DNA from: Temperatibacter marinus
Lineage (GTDB): Bacteria; Pseudomonadota; Alphaproteobacteria; Sphingomonadales; Kordiimonadaceae
Assembly (NCBI RefSeq): GCF_031598375.1
Contig: NZ_CP123872.1
Location: 2,662,501 to 2,726,500, forward strand
DNA: 64,000 bases
Direction: 5' to 3'
Part shown: positions 18,980 to 26,083 of the stretch, piece after piece
Layout of the letters: each line of letters starts with the position of its first letter
Position numbering within the stretch: position 1 is the first letter of the stretch
The notes under the pieces: generated by a model
Told to the model about the DNA's origin: nothing
The model's input: only the letters and a program-made list of their open reading frames with translations
Database searches by the model: none
Made by a program: the position numbers and the translations under genes

Positions 18980-19717
18980 GTGTTTAAAAATACCCTATCT
19001 GCCCTTTTACTTCTCGCCCTTCTGAGTCTGTCTGTACAAGCACAAGATAGAAGTAAAGAAGACATTGAAAAAATTGTTCGGGAATATATCCTAGAAAACC
19101 CTGAGGTTATTATCGAATCTATTCAGCTTATGCAAGAAAGAGAACGCCTGGCGCGTCTCGCCCCCATTCTTGAGACCTATAAAGAATTTCTATACAATGA
19201 GAGAGAGAGCAACGAAGCTGGTAATCCTAAAGGGGATGTAACCATTGTTGAGTTTTTTGATTATCGCTGCGGTTATTGTAAACGCCATTATTCTGAAGTG
19301 ATGCGTCTTGTTAAAGAAGATAAAAACATACGGTTGATTTTTAAACACTACCCGATCTTAGATTATAATGACAAAAGTGGTCGGTCAAAATCTGCTGCTC
19401 TAGGGGCAATGGCTGCAGGCAAGCAAGGGAAATTTCAAGAATTCCATCATATGATGATGACCACAGACGGCGATGTTACCAAACAAAAGATTGATGCGGT
19501 TGCTCAAAAAATTGGCCTAGATATGGCCCAATTTGCCCTTGATATGAAATCCTCAGTTCTCGATAAAAAGATTATGAACGCCCTTGTTGTTGGTAATGAT
19601 CTAGATTTAACAGGGACTCCTGCTTATATCATCGGAACCAATATAGTGAGCGGTGCACGTGGTTTTGAACATATGAAAAAGACAGTCGCACGAGCAAGAG
19701 CGGCACAATCTCGGTAG
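18980..19717 (+). CDS. DsbA-family thiol:disulfide oxidoreductase
   Basis: A 245-residue exported protein starting at GTG with AAGGA eight bases upstream. A signal peptide (about 1-21, ending VQA) leads into a short helical N-terminal region (about 25-75) like that seen in ScsC/Com1-type DsbA proteins, then a thioredoxin fold with redox motif C97-G-Y-C100 and the cis-proline segment GTPAY near residue 213. It should form or shuffle disulfides in periplasmic proteins. The upstream M48 protease gene suggests a shared role in envelope protein quality control. An intrinsic terminator lies 34 bp downstream. Confidence 0.92.
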   Translation: MFKNTLSALLLLALLSLSVQAQDRSKEDIEKIVREYILENPEVIIESIQLMQERERLARLAPILETYKEFLYNERESNEAGNPKGDVTIVEFFDYRCGYCKRHYSEVMRLVKEDKNIRLIFKHYPILDYNDKSGRSKSAALGAMAAGKQGKFQEFHHMMMTTDGDVTKQKIDAVAQKIGLDMAQFALDMKSSVLDKKIMNALVVGNDLDLTGTPAYIIGTNIVSGARGFEHMKKTVARARAAQSR

Positions 19718-19750
19718 CCTACACACGCTTACTCAATCATACAATAAACG

Positions 19751-19785
19751 AAAGCCTGCCCCAAGTTATTTGAGGCAGGCTTTTC
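19751..19785. terminator. Bidirectional terminator between the DsbA-like gene and thiG
   Basis: AAAGCCTGCC (19751-19760) pairs with GGCAGGCTTT (19774-19783), a 10-bp stem with a 13-nt loop that may pair further. T-rich flanks occur on the + strand and a weaker run on the minus strand, fitting two convergent genes. Confidence 0.85.
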
Positions 19786-19803
19786 TCATATCTATAAATG
19801 GTT

Positions 19804-20580
19804 TTAAATAAGACCTGATAGCGGGCTTGAAGGATCTGCATAAAGTTTCTTTGGCATTCTGCCTGCTAGATATGCTTGACGACCAGCCCAAACTGCATGC
19901 TTCATCGCCGATGCCATCAAGATTGGGTCTTTAGCTTCTGCAATCGCTGTATTCATTAGAATTCCTTCACATCCCAGTTCCATGCCTGCGGCAGCATCTG
20001 ACGCAGTACCAACACCTGCATCAACAAGAACAGGGACAGAGGTTTGCTCGACGATCAACCGAATATGAACAGGGTTTTGAATACCCAAGCCAGAGCCAAT
20101 TGGTGCACCGAGAGGCATAATAGCTACGCACCCCATATCTTCTAACTGTTTAGCTGCGATAGGATCATCGTTACAGTAAACCATAACCTTAAACCCGTCT
20201 TTAATAAGAGATTCAGCAGCCTCAAAAGTAGCGGGCATATTCGGGTAGAGAGTTTTCTGGTCGCCTAAAACTTCCAATTTTACAAGGTCCCAGCCCCCGG
20301 CCTCTCTTGCAAGGCGCAAAGTTCTCACTGCACTATCGGCATCAAAGCAGCCGGCAGTGTTTGGTAGATAAGTAATTTTCTTTGGGTCCAAATAATCAAC
20401 GAGCATCGGTTGGTTTGGGTCTGATACATTCACACGACGAACAGCTACAGTGACGATTTCTGCACCAGAAGCTTCAACCGCTGCAGCTGTTTCTTCAAAA
20501 TCTTTATATTTACCGGTCCCAACGATCAAACGCGAACCATAGTCTTTTCCCGCCAAAGTCCATGTGTCTTTTATACTCAT
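19804..20580 (-). CDS. thiG: Thiazole synthase
   Basis: ThiG (258 residues) builds the thiazole phosphate of thiamine from deoxyxylulose 5-phosphate, dehydroglycine and the ThiS thiocarboxylate in the cytoplasm. The TIM-barrel protein has Schiff-base lysine K101 in VKLEV, a phosphate-binding GIQNP segment and the conserved [10 protein letters not shown] strand. Its ATG lies just 4 bp after thiS; the GGAGGA ribosome site is formed by the last thiS codons, so translation is coupled. No riboswitch precedes thiSG here, whereas thiC elsewhere in the window has one. Confidence 0.96.
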   Translation of the reverse strand: MSIKDTWTLAGKDYGSRLIVGTGKYKDFEETAAAVEASGAEIVTVAVRRVNVSDPNQPMLVDYLDPKKITYLPNTAGCFDADSAVRTLRLAREAGGWDLVKLEVLGDQKTLYPNMPATFEAAESLIKDGFKVMVYCNDDPIAAKQLEDMGCVAIMPLGAPIGSGLGIQNPVHIRLIVEQTSVPVLVDAGVGTASDAAAGMELGCEGILMNTAIAEAKDPILMASAMKHAVWAGRQAYLAGRMPKKLYADPSSPLSGLI

Positions 20581-20584
20581 TACT

Positions 20585-20785
20585 TTATCCTCCGCCTATG
20601 AAATGTACGATCTCCAATTGGTCTCCGTCTTGAAGATCAACTTGGCCAAATGTAGATTTAGGAACAATCTCTCTGTTACGCTCAACAGCTACTTTTTTAG
20701 GGTCTAAAGACAAAGAAAGGAGTAAGTCGTTTAAAGACTGAGGGCCTTCCACTTCCTTTGGATCTCCGTTTAAAGTAATATTCAT
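20585..20785 (-). CDS. thiS: Sulfur carrier protein ThiS
   Basis: A 66-residue ubiquitin-like carrier ending in IGGG, with the di-glycine tail that is adenylated and thiocarboxylated for thiazole formation. The N-terminal [12 protein letters not shown] is typical. AGGA is spaced eight bases from the ATG. The gene is immediately upstream of thiG, its partner. Only 89 bp separate it from the divergent aroQ start, too little for a full TPP riboswitch plus promoter, so this pair is probably controlled differently from thiC. Confidence 0.93.
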   Translation of the reverse strand: MNITLNGDPKEVEGPQSLNDLLLSLSLDPKKVAVERNREIVPKSTFGQVDLQDGDQLEIVHFIGGG

Positions 20786-20874
20786 AGAAATTTCCTAATT
20801 AATTATGCTTTTCACATCTTAGATATGGCATTATACATAAACCTTCAAGACTGATTTAAGGGATAGAGTCACTT

Positions 20875-21327
20875 ATGTCTAATAATACGAATAATATTCT
20901 TGTGTTGAACGGACCAAATTTGAATTTGCTGGGCACAAGAAAGCCAGAAATATATGGATCACTTACATTATCTGATATTCACGATACCTTAACCGAAGCC
21001 GCGCAAGAGTATGGCGTTACTCTCGATTTCAAACAAAGCAATAGTGAAAGCGAGATGGTAGACTGGATTCAAGCCGCAAGAGGCAAAGCAGATGGCATTA
21101 TTATTAATCCTGCAGCCTATAGCCACACATCGGTTGCTATCAGGGATGCCTTAGAGGCTGTTGAAATTCCTGTTGCTGAAGTCCATCTTTCCAATATTCA
21201 TGCCCGTGAAGAATTCCGCCACAATTCATATGTTTCAGCCGTTGCAAAAATGGTAATTTGTGGGGCTGGAGATGCGGGATACGAATATGCGTTAGATTTT
21301 CTTGTATCTCAGATCGGATCAGAGTAA
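20875..21327 (+). CDS. aroQ: 3-dehydroquinate dehydratase, type II
   Basis: This 150-residue shikimate-pathway enzyme dehydrates 3-dehydroquinate; type II enzymes form dodecamers. Diagnostic features are [12 protein letters not shown] at 11-22, catalytic Y27, the INPAAYSHT strand and H104 in [14 protein letters not shown]. The length is normal. It leads the aroQ-accB-accC-aat run common in alphaproteobacteria and is divergent from thiS. Confidence 0.96.
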   Translation: MSNNTNNILVLNGPNLNLLGTRKPEIYGSLTLSDIHDTLTEAAQEYGVTLDFKQSNSESEMVDWIQAARGKADGIIINPAAYSHTSVAIRDALEAVEIPVAEVHLSNIHAREEFRHNSYVSAVAKMVICGAGDAGYEYALDFLVSQIGSE

Positions 21328-21409
21328 GAAGATGCAATTCTTCATCTAGAAGATTGTTTTAATCGTTAGTAACTGCGCGCTTGAAAAAGCAGTAACAGGG
21401 GTAGGACAC

Positions 21410-21889
21410 ATGTCAAAACTTGAAAAAAGTAAAGATCTTATACGCGAGCTGGCTGAACTCTTAGATGCTAGCACACTCTCTGAAATCGAAGTGGAAGACG
21501 AAGGATTTCGCATCAGAGTAGCACGCGAAGTACCACAGAGTGTTAATTATGGCGTTGCCCCTGCTGCAGCGCCTCTTGCGGCACCTGCGGCACCGATTGC
21601 TGCGCCATCAGAAGCACCAGCTGCTGTTGATACAGCAGCCTCAGCAGCAAACCACCCAGGAGCCGTCACGTCCCCTATGGTTGGTACCATCTATACATCT
21701 CCTAGCCCTGATAGCGACGTGTTCGTCACTGTTGGCGATCAAGTAAAAGAAGGCGATACGTTGGTGATCATTGAAGCTATGAAGGTGATGAACCAAATTC
21801 CGGCTCCTAAATCAGGTACAGTAAAAGAGATTTTATTCTTCAATGAACAGCCAATTGAATTTGGCGAAGTTCTTTGCATCATTGAATAA
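21410..21889 (+). CDS. accB: Biotin carboxyl carrier protein of acetyl-CoA carboxylase
   Basis: A 159-residue carrier subunit. The N-terminal helical region (1-45) is followed by a mobile alanine/proline-rich linker (about 48-80) and a biotinyl domain with the acceptor lysine K125 in EAMKVMN. It carries the biotin that AccC carboxylates for malonyl-CoA synthesis. A GGGGTAGGA ribosome site precedes the ATG. accC starts 52 bp downstream, the usual accBC operon. Confidence 0.97.
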   Translation: MSKLEKSKDLIRELAELLDASTLSEIEVEDEGFRIRVAREVPQSVNYGVAPAAAPLAAPAAPIAAPSEAPAAVDTAASAANHPGAVTSPMVGTIYTSPSPDSDVFVTVGDQVKEGDTLVIIEAMKVMNQIPAPKSGTVKEILFFNEQPIEFGEVLCIIE

Positions 21890-21940
21890 CACTCTCTGCG
21901 ATGCAGTGGTTCTCTACTGCCTAAAGATAAAGGATGACAA

Positions 21941-23296
21941 ATGTTTAAAAAAGTCCTGATTGCGAATCGCGGCGAAATTGCTCTTCGTATCCACCGTGCT
22001 TGTAAAGAGATGGGGATCCAGACTGTTGCCGTTCACTCGACCGCTGATTCAGATGCGATGCATGTAAGAGTTGCGGATGAAGCCGTCTGTATTGGACCAA
22101 ATGCCAGTGCTGACAGTTATTTAAATGTAGCCAACATCATTGCTGCCTGTGAAGTGACTGGAGCAGATGCGGTACACCCTGGATATGGGTTCCTTTCTGA
22201 AAATGCTAATTTCGCTGAAATTTGTGGGGAGCACGGCATAAAATTTATTGGCCCCCTTCCCGAACATATCCGGATGATGGGCGATAAAATCACAGCTAAA
22301 GAGACCGTAAAGAAACTTGGCATTCCTGTAGTTCCTGGTTCTGAAGGCGGTGTTGATACAGATGAAGATGCTGTTAGAATTGGTGCAGAGATTGGCTATC
22401 CTGTCATCGTTAAAGCTACTGCTGGCGGCGGTGGTCGCGGTATGCAAATTGTACGTAACGAAAGTGACATTGTTACTGCAGTTAACACCTGTAAGACAGA
22501 GGCGAAGGCTGCTTTTGGAAATGAAGAAGTCTATATTGAAAAATTCTTAGAAAAGCCTCGCCATATCGAATTCCAAATCATTGGCGATCAATTTAAAAAT
22601 TGTATCCACCTCGGCGAAAGAGACTGTTCTCTTCAACGCCGTCACCAAAAAGTCTTAGAAGAAGCCCCTTCTCCTGTGATTGATATGGAAACACGCATGC
22701 GCGTAGGCGGTATCGTTGCTGATGCTATGGCGAACTTTGGCTATGAAGGCGCTGGTACAATTGAGTTCCTTTATGAAGACGGAGAGTTTTTCTTTATCGA
22801 GATGAACACTCGCATTCAAGTCGAGCATCCCGTTACAGAAATGATTACAGGGATCGACCTTGTAAGAGAGCAAATCCGTGTTGCTGCTGGTAAAAAGCTT
22901 CACTATAGTCAAGACATGGTAGAATTCCACGGTCATGCTATGGAATGTCGTGTGAATGCTGAAGATCCTTTCACCTTCATGCCGAGCCCTGGACAGGTCA
23001 CGCAGTATCATGCTCCAGGTGGGTTGAATGTAAGGGCAGACAGTGCTGTTTACTCAGGCTATAAAATCCCCCCATACTATGACAGTATGGTCGCAAAGCT
23101 CATTGTAAAGGGCTATACAAGAGATGGCTGTATGATGCGTCTTCTCAGGTCCCTCGAAGAATATGTTATTGATGGTATTAAAACAACAATTCCTCTGCAT
23201 ATTGAACTGTTACATAATAAAGATTTTCAATCTGGTGATTATGATATTCACTGGTTGGAAAAATTCTTGGATGCTCACAATAACCCAGATGACTAA
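21941..23296 (+). CDS. accC: Biotin carboxylase subunit of acetyl-CoA carboxylase
   Basis: A 451-residue ATP-grasp enzyme that carboxylates AccB-bound biotin using bicarbonate and ATP in the first step of fatty acid synthesis. Visible signatures are the N-terminal FKKVLIANRGEIA, the glycine-rich ATP loop ATAGGGGRGM near residue 165, the metal-binding EMNTRIQVEH near residue 290 and a biotin carboxylase C-terminal domain. AAAGGA precedes the ATG. The stop lies only 26 bp before aat, and most of that gap belongs to a long inverted repeat around the aat start. Confidence 0.97.
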   Translation: MFKKVLIANRGEIALRIHRACKEMGIQTVAVHSTADSDAMHVRVADEAVCIGPNASADSYLNVANIIAACEVTGADAVHPGYGFLSENANFAEICGEHGIKFIGPLPEHIRMMGDKITAKETVKKLGIPVVPGSEGGVDTDEDAVRIGAEIGYPVIVKATAGGGGRGMQIVRNESDIVTAVNTCKTEAKAAFGNEEVYIEKFLEKPRHIEFQIIGDQFKNCIHLGERDCSLQRRHQKVLEEAPSPVIDMETRMRVGGIVADAMANFGYEGAGTIEFLYEDGEFFFIEMNTRIQVEHPVTEMITGIDLVREQIRVAAGKKLHYSQDMVEFHGHAMECRVNAEDPFTFMPSPGQVTQYHAPGGLNVRADSAVYSGYKIPPYYDSMVAKLIVKGYTRDGCMMRLLRSLEEYVIDGIKTTIPLHIELLHNKDFQSGDYDIHWLEKFLDAHNNPDD

Positions 23297-23307
23297 ACAA
23301 ATAGAAC

Positions 23308-23356
23308 GCAAAAGGTCAAGCGATGTTAGCATCAGAAATCACGCTTGACCTTTTGC
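23308..23356 (+). repeat. 15-bp perfect inverted repeat enclosing the aat start codon
   Basis: GCAAAAGGTCAAGCG (23308-23322) is the exact reverse complement of CGCTTGACCTTTTGC (23342-23356). The 19-nt loop begins with the aat ATG. The ribosome site AAGG is inside the left arm, and the right arm encodes codons 7-12 of aat. As RNA this would be a strong hairpin across the translation start. There is no T run after it, so it is not a terminator. Confidence 0.9.
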
Positions 23357-23982
23357 TTAATGCCTATGCCTCTGGATTCTTTCCCATGTCTGATGACAGA
23401 GAAGATGAAGCGGTCTTTTGGGTAGATCCAGAAGAGCGCGGTATTTTTCCGTTGGAGCAATTTCATCTTTCTAAAAGCTTAAAAAAATTCATTCGTAAAT
23501 CTCTCTACAAAATAACCTATAATCAATGTTTTCAAACGATTTTACAGCAGTGTGCAATGCCTGCGGCTGACAGAGAAAATACTTGGATCAGCCATGACAT
23601 TGAGGCCCTCTATTGCGAACTTCACGCTGCTGGATTTGCCCATTCAATAGAATGCTGGCATGGCGAAACTCTTGTGGGTGGACTGTATGGTGTCTGCTTG
23701 AATGGCTGTTTTTTTGGGGAGAGTATGTTTTCAAGAAAAACAAATGCAAGCAAGGTAGCCCTTGCCTATCTGGTTGCGCGTCTCAAAGTCGGGGGTTTTT
23801 CACTCTTGGATAGTCAGTTTCAAACAGAGCATTTAAAATCTATGGGGTGTATTGAAGTGGCCCGTGCCGACTATAAGATGATCTTAAACAATGCCCTGCA
23901 AAATACCCAAGCTGACTTTTACTTGTTAGACGATGACACGCCTGCAGAAACTATTTTGCAGTTGATTACCCAGATATCATAA
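23323..23982 (+). CDS. aat: Leucyl/phenylalanyl-tRNA--protein transferase
   Basis: This 219-residue cytoplasmic enzyme transfers Leu or Phe from tRNA to proteins with N-terminal Arg or Lys, marking them for ClpAP via ClpS. Family signatures are LLLNAYASGFFPM near the start, NTWISHDIEALY, HSIECW, the long motif around GGLYGVCLNGCFFGESMFS, and SLLDSQFQTEHL. The ATG at 23323 fits the normal family N-terminus, so it is probably correct despite its position in a hairpin. It follows accC at 26 bp and overlaps the convergent DUF2155 gene by 64 bp. Confidence 0.95.
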   Translation: MLASEITLDLLLNAYASGFFPMSDDREDEAVFWVDPEERGIFPLEQFHLSKSLKKFIRKSLYKITYNQCFQTILQQCAMPAADRENTWISHDIEALYCELHAAGFAHSIECWHGETLVGGLYGVCLNGCFFGESMFSRKTNASKVALAYLVARLKVGGFSLLDSQFQTEHLKSMGCIEVARADYKMILNNALQNTQADFYLLDDDTPAETILQLITQIS

Positions 23983-24347
23983 ACCGGATGCTCCAGTGCA
24001 TTTATTGCAGGATTTGATGCCATCATCCAACCAGAGAAAATACGTCGCTGTGATTTATCCGTGTTGATATCATAGATATCAAGATAGGAGAAAGTTTCTG
24101 GTTGTTCTTCAGGAGGCCGTGTTCTGCAATAAAGCGGCTTGATGTTTAAAGTTCCGAATTTAAATTCTGTTCCAACTCTCACTTCAATTTCAACAGTTCG
24201 CGCTGTGATCTTGTCCAAGGCTCTAAGGACAACGGCTTTATGCTCGATCGTCGCAGTCGATACAGCCTGTTGTAACTCTTGAACTTGAGCCGACATCCCC
24301 CAAAAAGAAGCTGTTGTAAAAAAGATAGCTAATGACTTGAACACCAC
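23919..24347 (-). CDS. DUF2155 family exported protein
   Basis: A 142-residue protein with an N-terminal signal-like stretch (about 1-20) and the DUF2155 core: LDKITARTVEIEV, FGTLNI, a YCRTRPPEEQPE segment and FSGWMMASNPAINALEHPVYDIWV with two conserved cysteines. The function is unknown; conserved alphaproteobacterial neighbours are mlaD and NDUFA12. Two GTG codons lie in tandem right after the mlaD stop; the second (24344) is better spaced from AAGGA. The 3' end overlaps aat on the opposite strand by 64 bp. Confidence 0.85.
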   Translation of the reverse strand: MVFKSLAIFFTTASFWGMSAQVQELQQAVSTATIEHKAVVLRALDKITARTVEIEVRVGTEFKFGTLNIKPLYCRTRPPEEQPETFSYLDIYDINTDKSQRRIFSGWMMASNPAINALEHPVYDIWVINCKIVSAGVSSSNK

Positions 24348-24803
24348 TTAATCCTTGCTCTCGGATGAATCAGAATTAATAAATTTTCCAATAAGTCCAA
24401 GAAGATCAACAGAGTCCTGTGTTTCAGTAATCACATCCCCTGTCTCAAGGACATCTTCTTCTATACCTGGTTTTAGGCTGAGGTAACTGCCGCCAAGAAT
24501 GCCTTCTGAAGATATAGCTGCTGCCGTATCTAAAGGAAGTTGAATTTTCGAGTCGATTGAAAATGTCACCAGTGCTTGAAAGGTTACAGGATCTAACTCT
24601 TGAGAAACAACAGAACCTACTTTGATCCCCGACAAACGAACATCGCTACCAATGGACAAGCCATCAATCCGAGAAAATTGTGCGGAAAGGACATATCCAT
24701 CCCCTGTTTGCATATCAGTGCGCTCATAAGCAAAGAGAATAAACCACCCTGCTACAAGTAAAACCAAAGCCCCAATAATGCTCTCAACTAAATTTCCAGA
24801 CAT
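24348..24803 (-). CDS. mlaD: Outer-membrane lipid asymmetry protein MlaD (MCE domain)
   Basis: A 151-residue single-domain MCE protein: one N-terminal transmembrane helix (about 6-27) and an MCE fold with DGLSIGSDVRLSGIKVGSV and GILGGSYLSL. It forms the periplasmic ring of the MlaFEDB phospholipid transporter between outer and inner membrane. The other mla genes are not in the window. The stop is immediately followed by the DUF2155 start, so the two are co-translated. A hairpin upstream separates it from NDUFA12. Confidence 0.93.
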   Translation of the reverse strand: MSGNLVESIIGALVLLVAGWFILFAYERTDMQTGDGYVLSAQFSRIDGLSIGSDVRLSGIKVGSVVSQELDPVTFQALVTFSIDSKIQLPLDTAAAISSEGILGGSYLSLKPGIEEDVLETGDVITETQDSVDLLGLIGKFINSDSSESKD

Positions 24804-24832
24804 ATTGAATTCGTCCTATCCTTTAAAAATAA

Positions 24833-24856
24833 ACCCGCCTTAAAAATATGGCGGGT
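24833..24856 (-). terminator. Terminator between the NDUFA12 gene and mlaD
   Basis: ACCCGCC (24833-24839) and GGCGGGT (24850-24856) form a 7-bp perfect stem. Read on the minus strand it is followed by TTATTTTTAA, a U-rich tail, 40 bp after the NDUFA12 gene. Confidence 0.65.
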
Positions 24857-24895
24857 GATATATTTTGCAAGTAACTATGTCAAAACTATGGAAAA

Positions 24896-25285
24896 TTATT
24901 CAGGCTTCCATGCTTCATAATCGCTTGTGGTCGCCGCTCTGGCCCCCTTAACAATCGGGCTGTATGCCTCTTCAGTCCCAGTGAGGGTCGGCTTGTGTTC
25001 TTTTTCCCACTCTTTCGTAGGAAGCGGTTGTTCAGTTGGCGGTGTATCCATTGTATAGTGCAGCCATCCATGCCAGTCAGCAGGGACACGGCTAGCTTCT
25101 ACGGGACCATTTTTATAAATGACCCAACGACGCTTTCCTTTTTTCTCTTGATAATAAATATTTCCCTGATCATCAGAGCCAACTTTGGTTCCCTTTGTCG
25201 CAGTGAACAACCGTGTGCCAAATGTAGCACTGTTCCACCATGTAAAGATCGGAGACCCAAAAATTTTACCAAGAATTCCAGTCAT
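24896..25285 (-). CDS. NADH:ubiquinone oxidoreductase accessory subunit NDUFA12 family
   Basis: A 129-residue relative of mitochondrial Complex I subunit NDUFA12/B17.2, a supernumerary subunit typical of alphaproteobacteria. Key features are FTWWNSATFGTRLFT near the N-terminus, the YYQEKKGKRRWVIYKNG strand, ASRVPADWHGWLHYTMD and a C-terminal YEAWKPE. I chose the ATG at 25285 because it matches the usual start a few residues before the GxxF(T)WW segment; upstream TTG and ATG codons would add 3-7 residues. The main nuo operon is not here. A small hairpin-forming repeat (AGGACA-GTAG-TGTCCT, 25314-25329) lies in the leader. Confidence 0.92.
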   Translation of the reverse strand: MTGILGKIFGSPIFTWWNSATFGTRLFTATKGTKVGSDDQGNIYYQEKKGKRRWVIYKNGPVEASRVPADWHGWLHYTMDTPPTEQPLPTKEWEKEHKPTLTGTEEAYSPIVKGARAATTSDYEAWKPE

Positions 25286-25549
25286 CGAAAGCATCCATTC
25301 AAACAATTAACTCAGGACAGTAGTGTCCTACCGCTTACTCTAGGCATCCTATAGCATAGCTGATGAATTGTGCAAAGAGTTTGATTCATATCCAGAATAT
25401 TCTTAATTGAAGTAATTCTAAGTCTCTCAATCTATCTTTGATTTTTTTTATCTTTCATTGATTTAGTGCGACTCTCAGGGTTCCCCGCGATTCGAGATTT
25501 CGTCACTCTCAGTCAACAATATTTATCATCATAATCTAAAAAAAAATAC
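25286..25549. other. Gene-free, A+T-rich upstream region
   Basis: No open frame or RNA family recognised. The NDUFA12 promoter must lie here, together with the AGGACA/TGTCCT repeat at 25314-25329. Two short similar stretches (GACTCTCAG and CACTCTCAG) occur near 25470 and 25506, without known meaning. Confidence 0.4.
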
Positions 25550-25578
25550 TTGTCTTAAAACTCGTCTCTTCATAGACT
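25550..25578 (+). promoter_or_regulatory. Candidate promoter of the unexplained transcript
   Basis: TTGTCT (25550-25555), a 17-bp spacer and TAGACT (25573-25578): four of six matches to each sigma70 hexamer with ideal spacing. Initiation near 25585 would give a transcript of about 400 nt ending at the strong terminator at 25952-25982. Confidence 0.35.
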
Positions 25579-25584
25579 TAGTGT

Positions 25585-25982
25585 GTCAGAGGCTGGTATG
25601 TACTATATATTGTACATTTATTCTGTACCCATCACTTCTCAAGAGGTGTGCGGCACAACTAAATCTGACATGAAGGTAAGGTTTCGCAAACGGATACAAA
25701 CCAAGGGGGTTGTCACTAGCTGCGTAAAGAGCGTGTATATTTGTGTTGAGGATGGCTTTTAGCCTCTTTATTACAACACTGGTATTTTCGAAATGGGCAC
25801 ATTGTTTAATACAATTTAGTAGAAACACGCACGCTCCCTTACTTTTATCTTTCCAGCCTCGCAAAGAATTAAGTCACTACTGTCTATGAACTGCATGAGT
25901 GACATTACAGTTCTTCTATCTACCAAACCCGTCCCGGTGGATAGAATACCTAGAGGAAGGTTTTCCCTTCCTCTCTTTTTTT
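25585..25982 (+). ncRNA. Putative structured non-coding RNA or regulatory leader
   Basis: No convincing protein gene lies here, yet the + strand ends in a strong terminator with no upstream + strand gene to terminate. Several hairpins precede it: CACTTC-TCAA-GAGGTG (25633-25648), GTCACT/AGTGAC (25873-25903) and a 10-bp stem TCTATCTACC/GGTGGATAGA with an 11-nt loop (25915-25945). The sequence does not show RNase P, tmRNA tRNA-like, SRP or known riboswitch signatures to my eye. It could be a free small RNA or an attenuated leader for the GGDEF-EAL gene 100 bp downstream. The 5' end is a guess from the candidate promoter. Confidence 0.4.
25952..25982 (+). terminator. Strong intrinsic terminator with no assigned gene upstream
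   Basis: AGAGGAAGG (25952-25960), loop TTTTC, CCTTCCTCT (25966-25974), then C and a run of T. A 9-bp perfect stem with a U tail. The nearest upstream annotated gene is on the opposite strand. Confidence 0.85.
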
Positions 25983-26083
25983 GCTTTCCTTATCCGTAAT
26001 TTTTTAAAGAGAAGCCCTTTTTCTTCTTTTCATAACCCTATTAGATGGTATGGTTAACCGATCGAGTTTTATATGAGAGAGAT

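Noticed and set aside
25686-25727. A tmRNA-like tag reading frame ending in SLAA followed by TAA
   Set aside because: The bases GCAAAC followed by a short frame ending in Leu-Ala-Ala resemble a tmRNA tag, but no GGTTCGA T-loop, acceptor stem or CCA half is visible nearby and the peptide is unusually basic for an alphaproteobacterial tag.
25586-25864. 92-codon minus-strand frame in the intergenic region
   Set aside because: No ribosome site, no recognisable family, and it runs against the terminator and hairpins on the + strand.
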